Part shown: positions 5,729 to 10,601 of the stretch, in pieces
Position numbering within the stretch: the first letter of the stretch is position 1
Layout of the letters: the number at the start of each line of letters is the position of its first letter
Assembly (NCBI GenBank): GCA_017853455.1
Contig: JAFMJM010000071.1
Location: forward strand, 1 to 10,601
Direction of reading: 5' to 3'
DNA from: Acidimicrobiia bacterium
GTDB lineage: Bacteria; Actinomycetota; Acidimicrobiia; IMCC26256; PALSA-555
Length of the DNA stretch: 10,601 nt
Notes under the pieces: model-generated
The model's input: the letters and a program-made list of their open reading frames with translations, nothing else
Database searches by the model: none
Told to the model about the DNA's origin: nothing
Translations under genes and position numbers: made by a program

Positions 5729-7002
5729 ACATCCAGGAACAGGTCGACGACCTCATCGACACCCGACCCGGCCGGCAGCTGCTCACCCCGGTCTACGACG
5801 ACCCCGCCCACCCGATCGTGGACGGTCTGCTCTACCGCTCGGGTGGCAACACCGCTGCCTACATGCTGCTCACCGATCATGGTCGCGTGATCGTCAACAC
5901 CGGCATGGGCTACGAGGCACCCCACCACAAGCGGGTGTTCGACGCGATTCGACCGGGGCCCACGCACCACATCATCACGACCCAGGCCCACGTCGACCAC
6001 GTCGGTGGCGTGGATCTCTTCAAGGAGCCCGGCACGACGTACATCGCCCAGGCCAACAACCCTGCGTGTCAACGTGACGACAAGCGCATCCAGGGCCTGC
6101 GCATGCGCACGGCCGGCATCTGGTTCGACATGCTCGGGACCGACGCCCGACGCATCGCCTCGGAGAACCCCGGCGTCTCGATGGCCCAGTCCGAACCCAT
6201 GCCCGACATCCTCTTCGAGAACCGGATGGCGCTCACCGTCGACGGGCTGCGCATCGAGTTGTACGCCGCGGTCGGCGAGACCATCGACTGCTGTGTGGTG
6301 TGGCTCCCCGAGCACGAGATCGCTCTGGTGTCGAACCTGTTCGGCCCGCTGTTCCCTCACTTCCCCAACGTGAACACCATCCGCGGTGACCGGTACCGCT
6401 TCGTCGAGCCGCAGGCGGCCACCAACCGTCTGGTGCGTGAGTTGCGGCCCAGGATGCTCGTCACCGGTCGTCACGAGCCGATCGTCGGCGCCGACCTGAT
6501 CGAGGCATCGCTCGAGCGCCTCGACCGGGCTGTCGACTACGTGCACAGGAAGGCGCTCGAGGGTTTCAACGCGGGCATCGACGTCGACACCCTGATGCGC
6601 GAGATCACCCTGCCGCCCGAATTGCGGGTGGGTCAGGGCTACGGCAAGGTCTCCTGGGCGGTGCGCACGTTCTGGGAGGAGTACGTCGGGTGGTTCCGGC
6701 TGCAGTCCACGACCGAGCTCTACCCCGACACCACCGCTGCGGCGCTGGCCGAGCTGCTCGACGTGGCCGGCACCGACGCCGGGTTCGAGCGGGCCGAAGC
6801 GGCACTCGACCGCGGCGACGCCGTGCTCGCCATCAAGCTCGGTGAGGCACTGGCCGCGGCGGGTCTGACGGACGACCCACGACTGTGTGCACTCATGGCG
6901 TCCGCCCACCGGTACCTCTACGACCACGGCGGCGAGACCAGTTTCTGGGAGGAGGGCTGGCTGCGTACGCAGGCCGAGCGGTGGGACAGCCCGGGGAGTT
7001 GA
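5725..7002 (+). CDS. Alkyl-sulfatase-like metallo-beta-lactamase-fold hydrolase with altered metal site
   Basis: The product is 425 residues. An N-terminal MBL-fold domain (about 30-260) is followed by the helical dimerisation domain of type III alkyl sulfatases: GKVSWAVRTFWEEYVGWF at 307-324, then AEAALDRGDAVLAIKLGEAL at 357-376. SdsA1-type enzymes are about 650 residues and end in an SCP2-like domain; that domain is absent. The metal motif reads Q87-A-H89-V-D91-H92 instead of HxHxDH, so the first His is lost. The position of a second conserved Glu appears to be Ser (LVSN, 201-204), while E185 and H250 (TGRHEP) look retained; these last assignments rest on recalled family patterns. It may hydrolyse a sulfate ester with a single metal, or a different ester. 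The GTG start overlaps the sulfotransferase stop. Confidence 0.85.
   Translation: MNIQEQVDDLIDTRPGRQLLTPVYDDPAHPIVDGLLYRSGGNTAAYMLLTDHGRVIVNTGMGYEAPHHKRVFDAIRPGPTHHIITTQAHVDHVGGVDLFKEPGTTYIAQANNPACQRDDKRIQGLRMRTAGIWFDMLGTDARRIASENPGVSMAQSEPMPDILFENRMALTVDGLRIELYAAVGETIDCCVVWLPEHEIALVSNLFGPLFPHFPNVNTIRGDRYRFVEPQAATNRLVRELRPRMLVTGRHEPIVGADLIEASLERLDRAVDYVHRKALEGFNAGIDVDTLMREITLPPELRVGQGYGKVSWAVRTFWEEYVGWFRLQSTTELYPDTTAAALAELLDVAGTDAGFERAEAALDRGDAVLAIKLGEALAAAGLTDDPRLCALMASAHRYLYDHGGETSFWEEGWLRTQAERWDSPGS
6993..6998 (+). promoter_or_regulatory. Ribosome binding site fixing the P450 GTG start
   Basis: GGGGAG ends 8 bases before GTG 7007. An ATG at 7002 is nearer but in the wrong frame. The site lies inside the last codons of the hydrolase gene. 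Confidence 0.6.
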
Positions 7003-7006
7003 TGCC

Positions 7007-8251
7007 GTGACCTACGACCTGCGTGACGCCGGGCTGCTGCTGCGCCCCGACGTGCTCCTCGATCCGAAACCGCTCCACGATCAATTGCGACGGGAAGCAC
7101 CGATCTGGCAGATCCCCGGTCAGGACACGTTCGTCGTGTCCGACCCCAAGCTGATCAGGGAGGCCGTGGGTCGTCCCGACGACTTCTCCTCCAACATCGT
7201 CTTCGTGCTCCACGACGACGGCAACGGCTGCCCGGTGCCGCATCGGATTTCGAACTATCGCGATCCGATCCATGTGCTCTCGACGGCCGATCCGCCCGAC
7301 CACACACGCCATCGCCGGATGGTGCAGCCCAACTTCAGCCCGGCCGCGCTGGCCGAGCTCGAGTCGGAGGTCGAACGGATCGTCGACGACCACCTGGCTC
7401 GGGTCCTCGAGCGTGGACGACTCGACATCGTCGCCGCCTTCAGCGACCCCGTCCCGGCGGCCACGGTCTGTGCGATCCTGGGCCTCCCGGCCAGCGACGT
7501 CCCGACGATCCTCCGGGTCACGCTGGGTACCGGGGCGCTGCTCGACGGCGTCACCGACGCGAGCGGGATCGCCGCGGCCGGTGAGTCGGCGATGGAGTTG
7601 GGCATGTTCACCCACGGCCGCCTCCAGGAATCGCTGGCCCTGCCGGTCGAGGAGCGACGTGGGATCCTCGGCTGGCTCGCCGGCCAGATGGACTCCGGCG
7701 AACTCACGGAGATCGAGGTCCTGAGCATGCTCACGGTCTTCGTGAGCGCCGGCTCCGAGACGACGGCGAGTCTCCTGGCCACCGCCATCGAGACGTTGGC
7801 GCGCGACCCCGAACTGCAGGAGCGGCTCCGACAGGATCCGTCCGGCATCCCCGATGCGATCGAACTGATGCTGCGCGAGGACGGACCGTTCCAGTTCCAC
7901 TTCCGCTACGTACCGAACGACACCAGCCTCGGGGGGACCGTCATCCCGGCCGGGAGTCGCGTGCTCCTGATGTGGGCCGCGGCCAATCGTCCTGCGCCCG
8001 GTGCGGCGGAGTGGTCGGCGGTCGTCTCGGAGAGTGATTCGGGGAGAATTCCACCGCACTTCGCGTTCGGACGGGGCATCCACTTCTGCATCGGTGCGCC
8101 GGTCGCTCGCCTCGAGGCGCGCGTCGCACTCACCCGGCTCCTGGCCGCGACCCGATCGTTCGCCATCGACCCCGACTCGCCACCCACCCGTCGACCGAGC
8201 ATCTTCATCCGCCGTCACGCCACGCTCCCTCTCGTCGTCGAGCCCGCATGA
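7007..8251 (+). CDS. Cytochrome P450 lacking the canonical ExxR glutamate
   Basis: The product is 414 residues, the usual size of a soluble bacterial P450. Visible elements are the C-helix D95-PPDHTRHRR (H99, R103), the I-helix oxygen-binding motif AGSETT (248-253), and the heme loop FAFGRGIHFCIG with axial ligand C361. The K-helix reads I285-E-L-M-L-R290: the residue three before the Arg, normally the Glu of ExxR, is Leu287, with Glu one position earlier. The meander before the heme loop is also short and atypical (334-350). It would hydroxylate or epoxidise a hydrophobic substrate using external ferredoxin and reductase, neither of which is encoded here. GTG 7007 follows the hydrolase stop by 4 bases; its stop overlaps the next gene by ATGA. 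Confidence 0.93.
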   Translation: MTYDLRDAGLLLRPDVLLDPKPLHDQLRREAPIWQIPGQDTFVVSDPKLIREAVGRPDDFSSNIVFVLHDDGNGCPVPHRISNYRDPIHVLSTADPPDHTRHRRMVQPNFSPAALAELESEVERIVDDHLARVLERGRLDIVAAFSDPVPAATVCAILGLPASDVPTILRVTLGTGALLDGVTDASGIAAAGESAMELGMFTHGRLQESLALPVEERRGILGWLAGQMDSGELTEIEVLSMLTVFVSAGSETTASLLATAIETLARDPELQERLRQDPSGIPDAIELMLREDGPFQFHFRYVPNDTSLGGTVIPAGSRVLLMWAAANRPAPGAAEWSAVVSESDSGRIPPHFAFGRGIHFCIGAPVARLEARVALTRLLAATRSFAIDPDSPPTRRPSIFIRRHATLPLVVEPA

Positions 8252-9129
8252 ACGCGACGAGCGACCCCTCCCCGGCGCTGCGTCGCGACCTCAACTTGGG
8301 CAACACCTGGTTGTTGCCCGAATGGAGCACCGGTCCCGTCGGCGACGAGCGCGCCGTGCTGGAGGCGGCCTCGGCCGCCGGGTATCAGGGCGTTCAAGGA
8401 GCCAACCCTGAACTGTGCCGCGAACTCGGGCTGGTCCCGGTCACCTTCGACATCCGCATCGAGCCGGGCGGTCTGGCCGAGCAGGCGGCCAGGTGGGCCG
8501 ACCAGGGCTTCGCGTGCGCAACCCTCATGGTCGGCACCGGATTCGAGAGCGACGCCGAGGCCGATCGACTGGCCGACGAGATCGTCGAGGCGAGTGCCGC
8601 GGCTCGCATCCCCCTCTACCTCGAGACCCACCGGGCGACGATGACCCAGGACATGTGGCGCACGTTGCAACTCGTCGAGCGCCATCCCGATCTGCGCTTC
8701 AACGGCGACTTCTCCCACTGGTACACCGGCCAGGACATGGCGGCGAGCGACGTGCACGCGAAGCTCGACCGGCTGGCGCCGGTCATCGATCGGGTGCGGT
8801 ACGTGCACGGACGGATTGCATCACCGGGCTGCGTGCAGGTCGACGTCGGCGACGGGCGTTCGGACGACGCCCCCGTCAGCCACTTCCGCGAGATGTGGAC
8901 CCGCGTCTTCCGCTGCTTCCTCTCCGGCGCGGCCGCTGATCCGGTTCCGGCACCCGGCCTCGAGATCGGGTTCGCTCCCGAACTCCTCCCGGGCGAGTTC
9001 GGCTACGCGCGGTACGTGCCGGGCCCCGACGGTGCGCTACGGGAGGAGAGCGACCGGTGGGAGCAGGCGCTCGTGCTCACCCGGATCGCGGCGGAGTGTT
9101 TCGACTCGGCGTCCGGCGCCCCGGCCTGA
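8248..9129 (+). CDS. Sugar phosphate isomerase/epimerase-like TIM-barrel protein
   Basis: The product is 293 residues. It resembles the xylose-isomerase-like TIM-barrel group (AP endonuclease 2 type): EAASAAGYQGVQ near the N-terminus, then acidic and His residues at strand ends fitting a divalent metal site, E126 (YLETHRATMTQD), D154 and H157 (NGDFSHW), H187 (YVHGRI), and E239 or E245 (LEIGFAPELL). Members isomerise, epimerise or dehydrate sugars and related hydroxy-carbonyl compounds, and the group is too broad to name a substrate. No signal peptide is seen. ATG 8248 overlaps the P450 stop by four bases, so it belongs to the same operon and probably acts on the same pathway. It is the last gene in the tightly coupled set. 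Confidence 0.78.
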   Translation: MNATSDPSPALRRDLNLGNTWLLPEWSTGPVGDERAVLEAASAAGYQGVQGANPELCRELGLVPVTFDIRIEPGGLAEQAARWADQGFACATLMVGTGFESDAEADRLADEIVEASAAARIPLYLETHRATMTQDMWRTLQLVERHPDLRFNGDFSHWYTGQDMAASDVHAKLDRLAPVIDRVRYVHGRIASPGCVQVDVGDGRSDDAPVSHFREMWTRVFRCFLSGAAADPVPAPGLEIGFAPELLPGEFGYARYVPGPDGALREESDRWEQALVLTRIAAECFDSASGAPA

Positions 9130-9184
9130 GCCTCGCCGTCGCTCCGAAGCACCGGTGACGGCCACGATCGGGCAGGATGGCCCG

Positions 9185-10018
9185 GTGCGCGTCGTGACGT
9201 GGAACCTCCAAGGGCGGGTCGGCGAGTGGGAACGCCGCCACGACGCCATCGAGACCGTCCTCGTCGACGCCGATGCCGACGTCATCATGCTCCAGGAGTC
9301 GTGGGTGCAACCCGACGGCGCGACGCAGGCCCACCGGCTGGGCGAACGTCTCGCCCTGCACGCCACGACCGCGGCCGCCCTCGCCGGGTTCGACCGCTAC
9401 CCGCAGGCCTCCTACTGGGTCGTGAACGCGATCCTGACGCGGTGGCCGTCGACGATCTTGCGCGCCGTGCCGCTGGTCGACGAGATCGGCTCGCCCACGT
9501 GGCGACACGTCCTGGTCGTGCACGTGGAGCGTCCCGACGCCGAAGGTGGTGCATTCATCGCCGCCGGCACCCACCTCGAACACGGACTCGATCGTTCCCC
9601 AACCCGGTCGGCGCAGATGGAGCACATGATCCGCGAGGTCTCCTCGGCGATCGGAGCGGCCGACTCGTGGCGCGATCGGCTCCCGGCCGTCGTCGCCGGT
9701 GACCTCAACGCCGTGCCGTGGTCGGACGAGATCCGTCGGGCGACCGGCGCCGCCCCCACCTACGTGCCCGGGTTCGGCCTGGTCGACGCGTGGGACGCCT
9801 GTGGCAACACCGACCGCGGTGACACCTGGTCGTCGCGCAATCCCCTCGTCCCCCGGCGGGCGATCAGCCCGAACCGGCGTCTGGACTACATCACCACCAC
9901 GTTCCCCCGACGTCGCAGCCTCGGATCGTTCACGTCGTGCGGGCTGATCGCCGTCGATCCGGTCGACGGGGTCCAGCCCTCGGATCACTACGCCGTGCTC
10001 GCCGAGGTCGAACTCTGA
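9185..10018 (+). CDS. Endonuclease/exonuclease/phosphatase (EEP) family protein
   Basis: The product is 277 residues, a full EEP domain. Motifs in order are TWNLQG (5-10, N7), LQES (E38), GTHLEHG (H130), AGDLNAVP (D173, N175), RLDYI (D234) and SDHYA (D267, H268), the DNase I-like catalytic set. The fold serves nucleases, phosphatases and sphingomyelinases; no secretion signal is seen, so an intracellular phosphodiesterase or phosphatase is likely. The start is uncertain. GTG 9185 has AGGA at 9174-9177 with a 7-base spacer and puts the first beta strand (VRVVTWNLQG) at the N-terminus, as in relatives; GTG 9155 is the alternative. The gap of 55 bases after the TIM-barrel gene is the widest in the right half, with no promoter visible, so co-transcription is possible but not assured. 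Confidence 0.85.
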   Translation: MRVVTWNLQGRVGEWERRHDAIETVLVDADADVIMLQESWVQPDGATQAHRLGERLALHATTAAALAGFDRYPQASYWVVNAILTRWPSTILRAVPLVDEIGSPTWRHVLVVHVERPDAEGGAFIAAGTHLEHGLDRSPTRSAQMEHMIREVSSAIGAADSWRDRLPAVVAGDLNAVPWSDEIRRATGAAPTYVPGFGLVDAWDACGNTDRGDTWSSRNPLVPRRAISPNRRLDYITTTFPRRRSLGSFTSCGLIAVDPVDGVQPSDHYAVLAEVEL

Positions 10019-10509
10019 ATGACTCTCTCGTTCGGACGGAACTCGGAGCAGCGGTCGTCGCGAGTGAACAGCTCCTCGTCCAGGCCCTGGCGATCATCGG
10101 CAGCGTCGCCTGCATGTCCCAGGCGGTGCCGTTGGCCATCCGGCTCCTCCGCACGAAGGACGTCGGTGGTGTCAGTGCGACGTCACTCGAGGGCCTGCTC
10201 GTCTCGAGCGTGTGGTGGCTGACGTACTCGATCGAGATCCACAACATCCCGTCGACGATCTCCTCCGCGGTCGGATTGACGGGCACGGTGATCGCCGTGA
10301 TCACCCTGGCCCGCCTCGGTGGGCTCGGGCGGAGCGCGCCACTCGTCCTGGCTGGGGTCGTCGGAAGTCAGCCCGACCGATGCCCCCGGTGGCTCGGACC
10401 TCCCTGCGTCCCGCCCATGATCTCGTCGGCGATCCCCCAGGGCGTCCTCGAGCGCGTGCTCAGACGAGCCCGACCTGACGGCGTTCGCCGTCTCCGTTGC
10501 GATCGGTGA
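10019..10509 (+). CDS. PQ-loop (SemiSWEET/SWEET-like) membrane protein, probably frameshifted
   Basis: The recognisable protein is read from about 10021 in the frame ending at 10509. A first transmembrane segment (about 10072-10137) includes the PQ-like SQAVPLAIRLLRTKDVGGVS, a second has VWWLTYSIEI, and a third is VGLTGTVIAVITLA. This is one full PQ-loop triple-helix unit, as in SemiSWEET transporters. The frame has no ATG, GTG or TTG between the preceding gene's stop and the first helix. ATG 10019, right after that stop (TGAATG), is in another frame, out by one CT of a CTCTCTC tract at 10023-10029; the first in-frame ATG, 10114, would cut helix 1. After 10330 the reading is no longer membrane-like, though ISSAIPQ (10420-10440) and PDLTAFAVSVAIGE (10469-10510, other frame) look like a broken second repeat. 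A pseudogene or sequencing errors would explain this. Confidence 0.6.
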
Positions 10510-10539
10510 ACGAAGGTCTGCGATCGCGGCGTCTGGGCG

Positions 10540-10601
10540 TCACTTCCCCGAGCGGCACACCTTGGGATCGGACTTGAGCACCAGGCCACCACCGGCTCCG
10601 G
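10540..10601 (-). CDS. C-terminal fragment of a convergent leftward gene, product not recognised
   Basis: Reading leftward from the window edge, one frame gives 19 codons ending at a TGA (complement of 10540-10542): GAGGGLVLKSDPKVCRSGK. Third positions are mostly G or C, and the peptide looks like a natural polar C-terminus. The alternative readings give Trp/Cys- or Arg/Pro-rich strings. If real, this gene converges on the PQ-loop gene, leaving about 30 bases between them. The fragment is too short for a family assignment. Confidence 0.35.
   Translation of the reverse strand, partial: GAGGGLVLKSDPKVCRSGK

Noticed and set aside
5686..6927. Reverse-strand open reading (413 codons) opposite the MBL hydrolase
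   Set aside because: Mirror of a real gene: the forward frame has the MBL and dimerisation-domain motifs and a coupled start.
6893..8218. Reverse-strand open reading (441 codons) opposite the P450
   Set aside because: The P450 heme loop and I-helix are unambiguous on the forward strand; the antisense protein has no recognisable domain.
9077..9988. Reverse-strand open reading (303 codons) opposite the EEP gene
   Set aside because: All EEP catalytic motifs are in the forward frame; the antisense reading is Arg/Gly/Val-rich without motifs.
10019..10222. A 67-codon small protein starting at ATG 10019
   Set aside because: Its sequence is Ser/Arg/Cys-rich and is the out-of-frame shadow of the PQ-loop helices; only the start codon is probably meaningful.
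10368..10592. A 74-codon reverse-strand reading at the right edge
   Set aside because: Arg/Ser/Thr-rich with no motif; another reverse frame with a natural-looking C-terminus at 10540-10601 is preferred.

Overview
The window is GC-rich with strong G/C preference at third codon positions, dense same-strand genes, GTG starts and several four-base ATGA/GTGA overlaps. Together with a TetR-controlled operon of alcohol dehydrogenase, SDR, sulfotransferase and cytochrome P450, this suggests a high-GC actinobacterium, possibly of the Acidimicrobiia (Ilumatobacter-like) type. The taxonomic placement is an inference from style and gene content, not from a marker gene.

Left flank (1-1949): the first 24 codons of a leftward gene run off the window edge. 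An upstream region follows that carries a perfect 10-bp-arm inverted repeat. Next come two rightward genes 13 bases apart: a two-part protein with a TerB-like N-terminal half and a C-terminal Coq4-like domain that keeps the HDxxH(x)11E metal motif, and an HD-domain putative phosphohydrolase.

Core operon (2002-9129): a good -35/-10 pair overlaps a near-palindromic operator candidate just before a TetR-family regulator. Expression downstream of it looks continuous: tetR, medium-chain Zn alcohol dehydrogenase, SDR oxidoreductase, PAPS-type sulfotransferase, an alkyl-sulfatase-like metallo-beta-lactamase-fold hydrolase, cytochrome P450, and a sugar-isomerase-like TIM barrel. Junctions are 4-base overlaps or gaps of at most 7 bases, so the set is almost certainly one autoregulated transcript. 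The inferred theme is oxidation of an aliphatic, terpenoid or steroid-like alcohol (P450, ADH, SDR) combined with sulfation and desulfation. Two enzymes carry unusual active-site changes: the hydrolase lacks the first His of HxHxDH, and the P450 lacks the Glu of ExxR.

Right flank (9185-10601): an endonuclease/exonuclease/phosphatase-family protein is followed directly by a PQ-loop (SemiSWEET/SWEET-like) membrane protein gene. That gene appears frameshifted both at its start and in its second half. The window closes with what looks like the last 19 codons of a convergent leftward gene.

No tRNA, rRNA, CRISPR array, insertion sequence or attachment site was seen. The only non-coding stretch of any size is 73-256.
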